Positions 1-7,828 are shown, numbered from the stretch's first letter. The stretch is 32,264 bases of DNA from Pseudolactococcus hodotermopsidis (GCF_011170085.1 NZ_BLLI01000018.1:1-32264); one strand, 5' to 3'. Program-made: numbers and translations. Notes: generated from the sequence alone by a model not told the origin.

Positions 1-943
1 GGCAGACTATACTGGTTCAGTGACATTTACCAAAACAGTTGATGCACTAGGTAATGTGACGTACAGTTCAAGCTCAGAAACGCTTGGTTATCAAGCTATT
101 CCGACTTTGAAAGGTTATGATGTTATCGCAACACCAGTTGGTGTTTCTGAAAATTCTACTGTGAATTTCTATTCTGATGATATTGAGTTGAGTGTTATCT
201 ATAAAAAGCAAGCACCGACCATTACTGAAGAAACAGTGACTAAGACTGTCCATTACATTGATGAAACTGGTAAGCAAATTGCGCCAGACCACACTGTGTC
301 TGTAACACTTACTAAATCAGTTGATGCCGTGACAGATGAAGTGACTTATACGCCAGTTGATGCCCATCTAGCAGGTCAGAATGCCCCAACAGTACCAGGT
401 TATGTTGTCCAAACTGTCCCAGATGGTGCACAATCTGATTCTATCGTCAACTATGGCGACGAGAATATTGAGCTGAATGTTGTTTATAAAAAACAAGAAT
501 CAACTGATGAAATTCGAGATGTTATCAAAACGATTCACTATGTTGATGAAGCTGGTAATGAACTTGTGGCAGACTATACTGGTTCAGTGACATTTACCAA
601 AACAGTTGATGCACTAGGTAATGTGACGTACAGTTCAAGCTCAGAAACGCTTGGTTATCAAGCTATTCCGACTTTGAAAGGTTATGATGTTATCGCAACA
701 CCAGTTGGTGTTTCTGAAAATTCTACTGTGAATTTCTATTCTGATAATATTGAGTTGAGTGTTATCTATAAAAAGCAAGCACCGACCATTACTGAAGAAA
801 CAGTGACTAAGACTGTCCATTACATTGATGAAACTGGTAAGCAAATTGCACCAGACCATACTGTGTCTGTAACACTTACTAAATCAGTTGATGCCGTGAC
901 AGATGAAGTGACTTATACGCCAGTTGATGCCCATCTAGCAGGT
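1..943. repeat. 567-bp period duplication inside the adhesin gene
   Basis: Bases 1-375 and 568-943 are nearly identical, with only a few substitutions such as GATGAT to GATAAT near 176 and 743. The offset of 567 bp equals 189 codons, or two MucBP-like repeats. The copies diverge abruptly after the codons for HLAGQ (about 375 and 943). This is typical of recent unequal recombination in repeat adhesins and suggests that repeat number varies between strains. Confidence 0.85.
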
Positions 944-1543
944 CAAACTAATCCTAAAATCAAAGGTTATACTGTCAAAACAAATCCGAAAGGTGCGGAA
1001 GCTGATTCTGTGGTTGCATTTGGTGATGGCGATATTGAGCTGACAGTTGTCTATAAAAAACAAGCACCGATTATTACTAAAGATACAGTGACTAAAACTG
1101 TTCATTACGTTGATGAAAATGGTAAACAAATCGCACCTGATTATACCGTGTCTGTAACGTTTACTAAGTCAGTTGATCCAGTGACAGGCGAAATAAGCTA
1201 CACGCAAGTTGACGTAAAATTAGCAGGACAACCTGCTCCAACGGTGTCAGGTTACATCGCAAAAACTGTCCCAGATGGTGCACAATCTGATTCTATCGTC
1301 AATTATGGCGACAAGGATATTGAGCTGACAGTGATTTATGCCAAAGAAGTGACTATACCGAATATACCTAATACTGGTACTACTGATAAAACTACTAAAA
1401 CTACGCAAAATGCTACTAATAATAAGCAAACTATCTTGCCAAATACTGCGATTGAAAATGCTTTTTATAGTATAGCTATGGGACTTTTCATGGTTATCAT
1501 GGCAGCATTAGCTTTGATTAAACGCAGAGAAGTTAGATCATAA
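2..1543 (+). CDS. LPXTG-type surface adhesin with MucBP-like repeats (3' part, 5' end outside window)
   Basis: The reading frame is already open at base 2, so the N-terminus and any signal peptide lie upstream. The visible 513 codons are five to six repeats of about 90-95 residues. Each begins like TVHYIDETGKQIAPD, runs through PGY/KGY and ends near ELTVVYKK, which is the MucBP (mucin-binding protein) pattern of lactic acid bacteria adhesins. A Thr/Asn-rich linker follows (about 1370-1430). The sorting signal is LPNTA (1436-1450), then a hydrophobic segment and the charged tail KRREVRS. The protein is therefore predicted to be anchored to peptidoglycan by a sortase and to bind mucus or other host or plant glycans, although the ligand cannot be read from the sequence. 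The LPxTA form differs from canonical LPxTG. Two repeats are nearly identical at DNA level. It ends 133 bp before asd and has no visible functional link to it. Confidence 0.85.
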   Translation, partial: ADYTGSVTFTKTVDALGNVTYSSSSETLGYQAIPTLKGYDVIATPVGVSENSTVNFYSDDIELSVIYKKQAPTITEETVTKTVHYIDETGKQIAPDHTVSVTLTKSVDAVTDEVTYTPVDAHLAGQNAPTVPGYVVQTVPDGAQSDSIVNYGDENIELNVVYKKQESTDEIRDVIKTIHYVDEAGNELVADYTGSVTFTKTVDALGNVTYSSSSETLGYQAIPTLKGYDVIATPVGVSENSTVNFYSDNIELSVIYKKQAPTITEETVTKTVHYIDETGKQIAPDHTVSVTLTKSVDAVTDEVTYTPVDAHLAGQTNPKIKGYTVKTNPKGAEADSVVAFGDGDIELTVVYKKQAPIITKDTVTKTVHYVDENGKQIAPDYTVSVTFTKSVDPVTGEISYTQVDVKLAGQPAPTVSGYIAKTVPDGAQSDSIVNYGDKDIELTVIYAKEVTIPNIPNTGTTDKTTKTTQNATNNKQTILPNTAIENAFYSIAMGLFMVIMAALALIKRREVRS

Positions 1544-1572
1544 TTTTTGACAAGTTTTTCTCCATCTGAGTC

Positions 1573-1601
1573 TTTCATTTTCCATTAAAACATGATAAAA
1601 T
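1573..1601 (+). promoter_or_regulatory. Putative asd promoter (extended -10)
   Basis: TGATAAAAT at 1593-1601 reads as an extended -10 (TGn plus TAAAAT). A weak TTTCAT lies 17 bp upstream at 1573-1578. The 5' leader to asd would be about 70 nt. A good TTGACA at 1547-1552 has no -10 at proper spacing. Confidence 0.4.
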
Positions 1602-1676
1602 GGATAAATAGTAATTTTTTAGAAAATTCAATCGAAAGCAAAAGGTTTGTAAACCGAAATTAGAGGATAAAATCAC

Positions 1677-2759
1677 ATGTCAAAAGAATACGTTGTTGCA
1701 GTTGTTGGTGCTACGGGCGCGGTTGGGAGTCGCATGATTCAAATGCTTGAGGAATCGACCCTGCCAATCAAGGAAATTCGCCTCCTTGCGACAATTCGCT
1801 CAGCTGGTAAAGTTTTGCAGTTCAAAAATCAAGATGTTACAGTCCTTGAGACGACCGAAAATTCCTTTGATGGCGTTGATATTGCGCTCTTTTCGGCGGG
1901 CGGTGGCGTTTCTGCCAAGTTCGCCCCATACGCCGTCAAAGCGGGTGCGGTGGTTGTTGATAACACCTCGCATTTTCGGCAAAACCCTGACGTGCCACTG
2001 GTTGTGCCAGAGGTTAATGCTCATGCGCTAGACGCGCACAATGGTATCATCGCCTGTCCGAATTGTTCGACGATTCAGATGATGGTAGCGCTCGAACCTA
2101 TCCGCAAACAGTTTGGGTTAGAACGCATTATTGTCTCAACCTATCAAGCAGTGTCTGGTGCTGGCGCAAAAGCCATTGCCGAGACAGAACGTGAAATCAA
2201 GGAAGTTGTCAATGATAAAGTTGACCCTAAAGACGTTCACGCAGATATTTTACCAGCTAGTAGTGACAAAAAACATTACCCAATCGCTTTTAATGCGCTC
2301 CCACAAATTGACGTTTTCACTGATAATGATTATACTTATGAAGAGATGAAAATGACCAATGAAACCAAAAAAATCATGGCTGATGACAAGATTGCGGTTT
2401 CAGCAACATGTGTACGGATTCCGGTTATTCTCTCACATTCAGAGTCGATTTACATTGAAACGAAAGAAGTTGCGCCGATTGACCAAGTGAAGGCAGCGAT
2501 TGCGAACTTTCAAGGCGCTGTTTTGGAGGATGAGCCAAGTCAGCAAATTTATCCGCAAGCGGTCAATGCTGCTGGTCGTCGTGAGACCTTTGTCGGTCGG
2601 ATTCGTAAAGATTTGGATGCCGAAAAAGGCATTCACATGTGGGTCGTTTCGGATAATTTGCTCAAGGGTGCTGCATGGAACTCAGTTCAAATCGCTGAAA
2701 CCTTGCACGAACGTGGCTTAGTCCGCGCGACTGAAGAGTTGAAATTTGAACTTAAATAA
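1677..2759 (+). CDS. asd: Aspartate-semialdehyde dehydrogenase
   Basis: Makes L-aspartate 4-semialdehyde from aspartyl-4-phosphate with NADPH in the cytosol. This is the branch point to lysine/diaminopimelate, threonine and methionine. The 360 residues match the family length. The N-terminal nucleotide-binding loop is GATGAVG (residues 11-17), and the catalytic cysteine is C130 in CPNCST. The C-terminal part contains GRIRKD and the [12 protein letters not shown] signature. The ATG at 1677 follows AGAGGATAA as ribosome binding site. The next enzyme of the same branch, dapA, lies 2.2 kb downstream, separated by a broken gene and two mobile elements, so the two may once have been closer. A terminator follows directly, so asd is probably transcribed alone. 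Confidence 0.97.
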   Translation: MSKEYVVAVVGATGAVGSRMIQMLEESTLPIKEIRLLATIRSAGKVLQFKNQDVTVLETTENSFDGVDIALFSAGGGVSAKFAPYAVKAGAVVVDNTSHFRQNPDVPLVVPEVNAHALDAHNGIIACPNCSTIQMMVALEPIRKQFGLERIIVSTYQAVSGAGAKAIAETEREIKEVVNDKVDPKDVHADILPASSDKKHYPIAFNALPQIDVFTDNDYTYEEMKMTNETKKIMADDKIAVSATCVRIPVILSHSESIYIETKEVAPIDQVKAAIANFQGAVLEDEPSQQIYPQAVNAAGRRETFVGRIRKDLDAEKGIHMWVVSDNLLKGAAWNSVQIAETLHERGLVRATEELKFELK

Positions 2760-2765
2760 ACTCAT

Positions 2766-2799
2766 AAATACTATTTCCCCACGGAAGTAGTATTTTTTT
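2766..2799 (+). terminator. Rho-independent terminator of asd
   Basis: A stem formed by AAATACTATTTCC and GGAAGTAGTATTT closes a CCAC loop and is followed by a run of T. It starts 7 bp after the asd stop codon. Confidence 0.85.
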
Positions 2800-2810
2800 A
2801 TAAATTTTAA

Positions 2811-2882
2811 CTACTATGCTTTACGGCGACATTGGTCGGAAAAGTTGCTAGCATTATTGAAAAGGAAACTGGAGAAGAGTAA
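2811..2882 (+). pseudogene. Possible 3' remnant of a lost gene
   Basis: Between the asd terminator and the next start codon one frame reads FTATLVGKVASIIEKETGEE and stops at 2880-2882, directly before the following ATG (TAAATG). It has no start codon of its own and is closed upstream by a stop. The tight TAAATG join looks like a former operon junction, so this may be the tail of a deleted upstream gene. I do not recognise the family, and chance is a real alternative. Confidence 0.2.
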
Positions 2883-4035
2883 ATGAAAACAGAAAGTACA
2901 GCGTTTTTGATTGCTGAAAATAATGTGTTGAAATCGTGTTTGAATGCTGAAAATAAAGCCTATTTTGAGAAGATTATCTCGTATATGCGTGCTATTTCCT
3001 TGCTCAAAAATGAGCTAGAAATTGAAAATATTTTGCTGAATTTGTTGAAAGATTTGTTGGTCGCACAGGAAAATGGCGAGAGCGCACTTGCTTATTTTGG
3101 TAAAAATCCGCAAGAAATGTGTGAGGGTCTGATTGAGAATATTGGCAAAAGGTCATTTAAAGAAACGCTAACATCATTGCTTGCCATATCTGGCGGTTAT
3201 CTACTGATAACACTCTTTTTGGGGCTGTTCATGCTAATCTAACAATTAATTTATGTCAACTCATTTTGGCAATCGTTTTTGTCCCAATCCTCATTTGGAC
3301 CGTTTTCTCTTTTATGAAAAAAGACGCTTTTAAGGGCATCTCTAAAAACTGATTTTTCAAAATTTTAGATAGATTTTTTAATCGCAAGAAAATTCGACGA
3401 CGGCTTGTGACTGCGCAATGCTCGTCACAGGTAAACACGTGCTGGTGCACATGTACTTTCTGTGGCGAGTAATCGCAGCCACAAGGCTAGGAGGATTGAC
3501 GTAGGATTTGGAAAATCTAGCACATCTTTTCCTGTTAGCGATTTTATGAGCTAACAAAATTTGGGAAATCTGAGTTTTTAGAGATGCCCTTAAACATAAA
3601 AAAAGGCTCAAAATTAAGAATTTACTTCCCTTGATGTTTATTTATATGACATTCATCTTGACAATCGTGTTATTGGAACGCTTTGCCAAAAATCTCCTTG
3701 TGGTAACCGTGCCGCAACCTTATGATTTGATTTTGATTATTTCACTGACAATCATACTTGTTATTTTAGGAATCATTTTAAAAACGAGTTTGTTAAAAGA
3801 ATTTATCCCACTAGCAGTTGTGATGACAAGCCTTGCGCTAATTGCTCGGACACCATTTGGCGAAAACATCATTGCCTATTTTAAGGAATCTGAAATGAAA
3901 ACACTTGTCGGATCGCTACTTGTTGACGCAGTGGCGATGATTAGTCTGACACTACCATTTGCTCTCCAGAGTATACGTGAGAAAAAATTAGTGAAGAGGA
4001 AAACACAGATGAAAAAATTTAAAATAAGTCTTTAA
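2883..4035 (+). pseudogene. DUF1129-like membrane protein gene, broken by a frameshift and a MITE
   Basis: The first part (2883-3242, 119 codons) encodes a helical, charged N-terminal domain and one hydrophobic segment, resembling DUF1129 proteins of lactic acid bacteria (function unknown). Its frame stops at 3240-3242. The neighbouring frame then reads a second membrane segment, QLILAIVFVPILIWTVFSF, up to KKDAF at 3331. There a 256-bp element (3334-3589) interrupts it. Removing the element and one TTAA copy rejoins the same frame to the downstream codons KHKKRLKIKN, which continue through several more membrane segments to 4035. So there are two separate lesions, a -1 frameshift near 3225-3245 and an insertion. 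The 3' fragment could start at 3631 (TTG) or 3634 (ATG), but no ribosome binding site supports it. The DUF1129 name is from recognition only; the breakage is seen directly. Confidence 0.75.
3334..3589. mobile_element. MITE, 256 bp, copy 1 (TTAA target duplication)
   Basis: It is bounded by inverted repeats GGGCATCTCTAAAAACT (3334-3350) and AGTTTTTAGAGATGCCC (3573-3589), and by a direct TTAA at 3330-3333 and 3590-3593. Removing the element plus one TTAA restores the reading frame of the interrupted gene, which shows that it is an insertion. It contains no plausible coding sequence. The interior carries one copy of the core CGCAATGCTCGTC, present about seven times in copy 2, and a subterminal TTAGCGATTTTATGAGCTAA shared with copy 2. 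It must be moved in trans by a transposase not in this window; I cannot assign the IS family. Confidence 0.88.
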
Positions 4036-4059
4036 ACATCAGTAAAAATATGCTATACT
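4031..4059 (+). promoter_or_regulatory. Promoter in front of the lysine riboswitch
   Basis: TGCTATACT at 4051-4059 is a strong extended -10. TTTAAA at 4031-4036 lies 17 bp upstream as a weak -35. The predicted transcript starts near 4066, just before the riboswitch. Confidence 0.6.
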
Positions 4060-4067
4060 TGAGTTAA

Positions 4068-4292
4068 TTAGAGGTTGCAGATGCGAAAAATGATAATTGA
4101 GTGGTGGACACAACGACATTATCAGGCGGCGCAGTTGCCGAAAGGGAGATTTACCACAAAAATCTTGCCTTGGGTCGTTAGGTTAAAGCCTGCGAACTGT
4201 CTTTTGCTATTATTTAGCAAGAGGTGAGCTAATCAAATCATAAAATTTGACTAACTGACAGCCTTTGATTCTTAAAAATAAGGCTGTTTTTT
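4068..4292 (+). promoter_or_regulatory. Probable lysine riboswitch (L-box) with terminator
   Basis: Conserved L-box landmarks appear in order: AGAGGTTGC (4070-4078), GCCGAA (4137-4142), CTTGGGT (4169-4175) and GAACTGTC (4194-4201). Stems include TGATAAT/ATTATCA and AGATTT/AAATCT. The 3' AACT of GAACTGTC lies in a strand that can pair with the 5' AGGTTGCAG. Its CTGTC can instead pair with GACAG (4257-4261), the left arm of the terminator ACAGCCTT/AAGGCTGT plus T6 (4258-4292). That is the usual switch: with lysine bound the terminator forms and diaminopimelate/lysine synthesis is shut off. The downstream gene dapA fits. The motif matches are close but not perfect and the AGUA element is not obvious, so another structured leader is possible. 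A 559-bp MITE now lies between the terminator and dapA. Confidence 0.68.
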
Positions 4293-4295
4293 ATA

Positions 4296-4854
4296 GGGCA
4301 TCTCTAAAAACTGCTCCTGCGATTACTCGTCGCAAAATGAGTTGCTCCTGCGATTACTTGTCGCAAAAAGATTTGCTTTTGTTCATTTTTAGATAAAATT
4401 TTCTTAGGCTAGGAAATTCGACGAAGGCTTGCTCCTGCGCAATGCTCGTCGCAGAAAGTGCGTGTGCTCCTGCGCAATGCTCGTCGCAGAATGTGCGTGT
4501 GCTCCTGCGCAATGCTCGTCGCAGAAAGTGCGTGTGCTCCTGCGCAATGCTCGTCGCAGAAAGTGCGTGTGCTCCAGCGCAATGCTCGTCGCAGAAAGTG
4601 CGTGTGCTCCAGCGCAATGCTCGTCGCAGAAAGTGCGTGTGCTCCTGCGCAATGCTCGTCGCAGAAAGATTTTGCTGGTGCACAAGCACTTTCTGTAGCG
4701 AGTAATCGCAGCTACAAGTCAAGGAAGATTGACGACGACTAAGGAAAGATAGCAATTTTTTCATGCACCGAGTAACCGCAGGTGCACATCTTTTTTCTGT
4801 TAGCGATTTTATGAGCTAACAAAAATGGGCGAATCTGAGTTTTTAGAGATGCCC
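4296..4854. mobile_element. MITE, 559 bp, copy 2 (TATA target duplication, internal tandem repeats)
   Basis: It has the same terminal inverted repeats as copy 1, GGGCATCTCTAAAAACT (4296-4312) and AGTTTTTAGAGATGCCC (4838-4854), flanked by direct TATA at 4292-4295 and 4855-4858. The outer parts align with copy 1, including TTAGCGATTTTATGAGCTAA near the right end and GAAATTCGACGAAGGCTTG before the core. The extra length comes mainly from a 35-bp tandem array (4431-4668) and additional TGCGATTACTCGTCGCA-like hairpins near the left end. No open frame inside looks like a protein; the long frames only translate the tandem repeat. It separates the lysine riboswitch terminator from the dapA leader. 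Confidence 0.88.
4431..4668. repeat. 35-bp tandem repeat array (seven copies) inside MITE copy 2
   Basis: Units start at 4431, 4466, 4501, 4536, 4571, 4606 and 4641; the last is cut after 28 bases. Each contains an imperfect palindrome, CTGCG then CAATGCTCGT then CGCAG, followed by an AAAGTGCGTGTG-type linker. Units five and six share CCAGCG instead of CCTGCG, a sign of duplication by unequal exchange or slippage. The units are directly adjacent with no unique spacers. Confidence 0.92.
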
Positions 4855-4862
4855 TATAGATT

Positions 4863-4942
4863 AAAACCATGATACTTAAAAGCGAAGCGCCAAAGGCGCA
4901 AACTTTCTTAGAAATTAGCTTGAAGTTCAAATAAAGGAGAAG
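4863..4942 (+). promoter_or_regulatory. Structured leader module upstream of dapA (copy 1 of a dispersed element)
   Basis: About 75 nt are shared with the leader of pyrR (7829-7906). The module starts near CATGATAC, has hairpin GCGCC-AAA-GGCGC (4887-4899), then small stems TTTC/GAAA and TTGAA/TTCAA, and ends in the ribosome binding site AAAGGAGA just before the start codon. The pyrR copy has GCGAC-ATA-GTCGC in place of the first hairpin, a paired change that keeps the stem. Confidence 0.75.
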
Positions 4943-4944
4943 AT

Positions 4945-5829
4945 ATGACAATCGAACAGCTCAAAAAGGCGCAAATTATCACTGCTCTGGTCACACCGTT
5001 CAAGAAAAATGGCGACATCAATTTTGCAGTTTTGCCAAAACTTATCGAACATTTGCTGTCGCATCACACGGACGGTCTTGTTTTGGCGGGGACAACAGGC
5101 GAATCGCCAACTTTGACCCATGATGAAGAACTCGAACTTTTTCGTGTTGTTCAAGAAATTGTCAAGGGGCGTGTGCCATTGATTGCTGGTATCGGGACAA
5201 ATGACACACGTGATTCTATCATTTTCACGCAAGAAGTGGCGGCGTTTGGTGGTTTTGCGGCGGGACTTGCGGTCGTGCCTTACTATAACAAACCGAGTCA
5301 AGAGGGGTTGTTTCAGCATTTTACAGCGATTGCGAATGCGTCAACCTTGCCTATTATTCTGTATAATGTGCCAAGTCGCACGGCTGCACAACTAACGCCG
5401 GAAACGACGCTCCGCCTAGCTCAGCACCCCAATATTATTGCCATTAAAGAGTGTACAGGTGTTGAAAATCTGGCTTGTCTGATTGAGCATGCGCCTAGTG
5501 ATTTCCTGATTTATACAGGCGAGGACGGCTTGGCTTTTCATGCCAAGGCTTTAGGCGCTAAAGGCGTGATTTCGGTGGCTGCGCACACCAATGGCACTGA
5601 CTTTTATGACATGTTTGAAAAACTAGATAAGGGAGACATTCAAGGCGCAGCCAAAATACAACGTCAACTTTTGCCAAAAATCAATGCTTTATTTTCATTG
5701 CCTAGCCCCGCCCCACTTAAAGCCGTTCTCAATCATCTGGGATTTGAGGTCGGACCATTAAGATTGCCACTTGTGGCAGCAACGTCATCTGAGACCAAAA
5801 CCATTCTTCAAAAACTAGATTTGATATAA
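4945..5829 (+). CDS. dapA: 4-hydroxy-tetrahydrodipicolinate synthase
   Basis: Condenses pyruvate with aspartate semialdehyde (the product of asd in this window), the first committed step to diaminopimelate and lysine, needed for peptidoglycan. The 294 residues form the usual TIM barrel. Seen are GTTGE (residues 49-53), the catalytic tyrosine Y140 in YNVPSRT, and the Schiff-base lysine K168 in AIKECTG. The ATG at 4945 follows AAAGGAGAAG, supplied by the leader module. Expression probably depends on the lysine riboswitch at 4068-4292, unless the inserted MITE changes this. rnjB follows after 106 bp with its own promoter, which overlaps the last dapA codons. Confidence 0.97.
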   Translation: MTIEQLKKAQIITALVTPFKKNGDINFAVLPKLIEHLLSHHTDGLVLAGTTGESPTLTHDEELELFRVVQEIVKGRVPLIAGIGTNDTRDSIIFTQEVAAFGGFAAGLAVVPYYNKPSQEGLFQHFTAIANASTLPIILYNVPSRTAAQLTPETTLRLAQHPNIIAIKECTGVENLACLIEHAPSDFLIYTGEDGLAFHAKALGAKGVISVAAHTNGTDFYDMFEKLDKGDIQGAAKIQRQLLPKINALFSLPSPAPLKAVLNHLGFEVGPLRLPLVAATSSETKTILQKLDLI

Positions 5830-5849
5830 TCGCTAAAAAATGGTACACT
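5821..5849 (+). promoter_or_regulatory. rnjB promoter overlapping the dapA 3' end
   Basis: TTGATA (5821-5826), a 17-bp spacer, and TACACT (5844-5849). The -35 lies in the last codons of dapA. Predicted start is near 5856. Confidence 0.6.
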
Positions 5850-5874
5850 AATAGTAAGTGTAACTGTACAAGAT

Positions 5875-5904
5875 AAGTCGGAGCTGCACAGTTCCGACTT
5901 TTTG
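5875..5904 (+). terminator. Terminator between dapA and rnjB, inside the rnjB leader
   Basis: AAGTCGGA (5875-5882) and TCCGACTT (5893-5900) form a stem followed by T. It ends the dapA transcript. Because it lies about 20 nt after the predicted rnjB start site, it could also attenuate rnjB. Confidence 0.8.
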
Positions 5905-5935
5905 AATTGCAAGAAAAATTATTGGAGAAAATTTA

Positions 5936-7657
5936 ATGAGTCATGTGAAAATTACGGCGCTTGGTGGCGTGCGCGAGTTTGGTAAAAATATGTATGTTGT
6001 TGAGGTTGATGAGGTTATCTTTGTTTTGGATGCTGGCTTGAAATATCCTGAGACGGAGATGCTGGGGGTTGATTTTGTCATCCCTGATTTGACCTATTTG
6101 CTTGAAAATGCTGATCGTGTGGCAGGAATTTTCTTGACTCACGGTCATCCTGATTCGATTGGTGCTTTGCCTTATCTTTTAGCTGAGGTTGAAGTGCCTG
6201 TTTTTGGTAGTCAATTGACGATTGAACTTGCTAAAATCAATGTCAAAGGTTTTGATGGTAGCAAGAAATTTGATGATTTCCATATTGTTGACGAAACGAC
6301 TGAGATTGATTTTGGAACAGCTGTGATTTCATTTTTCTCAACAACACATACCATTCCTGAAAGTTTAGGAATTGTTGTGGGAACGCCTGATGGCAATATC
6401 GTTTATACAGGAGATTTCAAGTTTGACCCAGCAGTTGGCGAAGGGTACAAGACCAATATCAGTCGTTTGGCTGAAATTTCGTCGCAAGGTGTTTTGGCGT
6501 TACTGAGCGAATCGGCAAACGCCTTGTCTAGCGTGCAATCTGCTAGTGAACCTGAAATTTCTGATAAGATTTTTGATACAATTGCGGATTGGGAGGGGCG
6601 CGTGATTATTGCCTCAACTGCTGCTAATTTGGCGCGGATTCAACAAGTGATTGACAGCGCAATCAAAGTCGGGCGTCATATTGCTTTCACGGGGCATGAC
6701 TTGGATCAAATTGTCAAAACGGCGCGTGCGCTTGGTAAACTTCGCATTGACGATGATAAGATGATTATCAAGCCACAAGAAATCAAGAATTTTGAGGATA
6801 GCGAGCTTCTGATTTTGGAAACTGGGCGCATGGGTGAACCTTTGAAAACTTTGGCGGATATGGCGACTGGTCGTCATCGTTGGGTTAAAATCAAGGACGG
6901 CGACTTGGTTTATACGGTCACAAGTCCAACGATTGCCTATGAAACAGTTGTTGCGAAAACTGAGAACATTGTCTATCGTGCAGGTGGTATCATGAGAATG
7001 TTGTCAAGTGAGCTTAAAGTTTCGGGTCATGCTAATTCTCGCGATTTGCAGTTTTTACTAGACATTTTGCGCCCTAAAAATCTAGTGCCGGTTCAAGGCG
7101 AGTATCGTGAGTTGCAAGCGCATGCCGAACATGCCATGGCAGTTGGTATGTTACCTGAAAATATCTTCCTTGCCAAACGTGGCGAAGTGATTACTTTTGA
7201 TGACAATGGTAACTTAGAACCAAACGGCGTTGTTCCTGCGGAAAACGTGATGATTGATGGCTCAGGTGTTGGTGATATTGGAAATATTGTCTTACGTGAC
7301 CGTAAAATTCTCAGCGAAGAAGGTATTTTTATCGCAGTTATTACGATTTCTAAGCATGATAAAAAAATCATCAGCAAAACAAAAGTGCATACACGTGGCT
7401 TTGTTTATGTGAAAAATTCGCGTGATTTGATGAAAGAAGCAGCACTCAAAGTTGATGAAAAAGTCACACAGTATTTGGCTGGCGATAGCTTTGATTGGGC
7501 GGAAATCAAATCTGAAATTCGTGATGTTTTAGGTAAATTTCTCTTTGATCAAACCAAACGTCGTCCAGTTGTTTTGCCAGTTGTCATGGAAGTCCGCCAA
7601 AATGATTATCGCCAAAAACGTCATCCCAAACCTAAGAAAAAAGTGTCTAGTAATTAA
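5936..7657 (+). CDS. rnjB: Ribonuclease J2 (metallo-beta-lactamase/beta-CASP family)
   Basis: The RNase J family degrades and processes RNA and forms a J1/J2 complex in the cytosol. The 573 residues have the beta-lactamase core, the beta-CASP insert and a C-terminal domain. The metal-binding motif that is HxHxDH in active J1 reads HGHPDS here (residues 69-74), so the last histidine is missing. B. subtilis J2 is altered at the same place, which is why I call this J2 and not J1. The later motif SGHAN (363-367) also follows J2. Family knowledge says that J2 has weak activity of its own and stabilises or directs J1. The ATG follows TTGGAGAAAATTTA. A terminator follows at 7662-7687. Confidence 0.9.
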   Translation: MSHVKITALGGVREFGKNMYVVEVDEVIFVLDAGLKYPETEMLGVDFVIPDLTYLLENADRVAGIFLTHGHPDSIGALPYLLAEVEVPVFGSQLTIELAKINVKGFDGSKKFDDFHIVDETTEIDFGTAVISFFSTTHTIPESLGIVVGTPDGNIVYTGDFKFDPAVGEGYKTNISRLAEISSQGVLALLSESANALSSVQSASEPEISDKIFDTIADWEGRVIIASTAANLARIQQVIDSAIKVGRHIAFTGHDLDQIVKTARALGKLRIDDDKMIIKPQEIKNFEDSELLILETGRMGEPLKTLADMATGRHRWVKIKDGDLVYTVTSPTIAYETVVAKTENIVYRAGGIMRMLSSELKVSGHANSRDLQFLLDILRPKNLVPVQGEYRELQAHAEHAMAVGMLPENIFLAKRGEVITFDDNGNLEPNGVVPAENVMIDGSGVGDIGNIVLRDRKILSEEGIFIAVITISKHDKKIISKTKVHTRGFVYVKNSRDLMKEAALKVDEKVTQYLAGDSFDWAEIKSEIRDVLGKFLFDQTKRRPVVLPVVMEVRQNDYRQKRHPKPKKKVSSN

Positions 7658-7661
7658 GTCC

Positions 7662-7687
7662 AAATCTCTGAGAAATCGGAGATTTTT
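7662..7687 (+). terminator. Rho-independent terminator of rnjB
   Basis: AAATCTC and GAGATTT pair around a 10-nt loop, followed by T. It begins 5 bp after the rnjB stop codon. Confidence 0.8.
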
Positions 7688-7718
7688 GTATTCTCTCTAA
7701 CCTAAACCCCTAAAAATT

Positions 7719-7727
7719 TGATATAAT
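7719..7727 (+). promoter_or_regulatory. pyrR promoter (extended -10)
   Basis: TGATATAAT at 7719-7727 is a perfect extended -10; no good -35 is seen. Transcription would begin near 7734, directly before the PyrR-binding hairpin. Confidence 0.6.
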
Positions 7728-7738
7728 AATATCAGAAC

Positions 7739-7818
7739 CCTTTAACTCGTCCAGAGAGACGGCAAGGTAAAATGAACGGATTTAATCATTTTCTTGCCAT
7801 TTTAGGTAAGGATTTTTT
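7739..7818 (+). promoter_or_regulatory. PyrR attenuator upstream of pyrR-pyrP
   Basis: The PyrR-binding hairpin spans 7739-7767. Outer stem is CCTT/AAGG, inner stem CGTC/GACG, with hexaloop CAGAGA (7752-7757), which fits the CNGNGA consensus of PyrR-binding loops. GGCAAG at 7761-7766 can pair with CTTGCC (7793-7798) as antiterminator. CTTGCC also pairs with GGTAAG (7805-7810) and T6 to make the terminator. With high UMP, PyrR holds the first hairpin and transcription ends before pyrR. Confidence 0.85.
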
Positions 7819-7828
7819 ACATAAAAAT

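Noticed and set aside
4066-4292. T-box leader before dapA
   Set aside because: The T-box signature AGGGTGGNACCGCG is absent; the conserved blocks fit the L-box instead.
4431-4668. CRISPR-like array of 35-bp repeats
   Set aside because: Units are directly adjacent without unique spacers and no cas genes are present; the array lies inside a MITE.
4354-4764. Several overlapping frames of 87-136 codons on both strands with repeated peptides
   Set aside because: They translate the 35-bp tandem array in several frames at once; 35 is not a multiple of three, so the peptide repeats are a by-product. No ribosome binding site or family resemblance.
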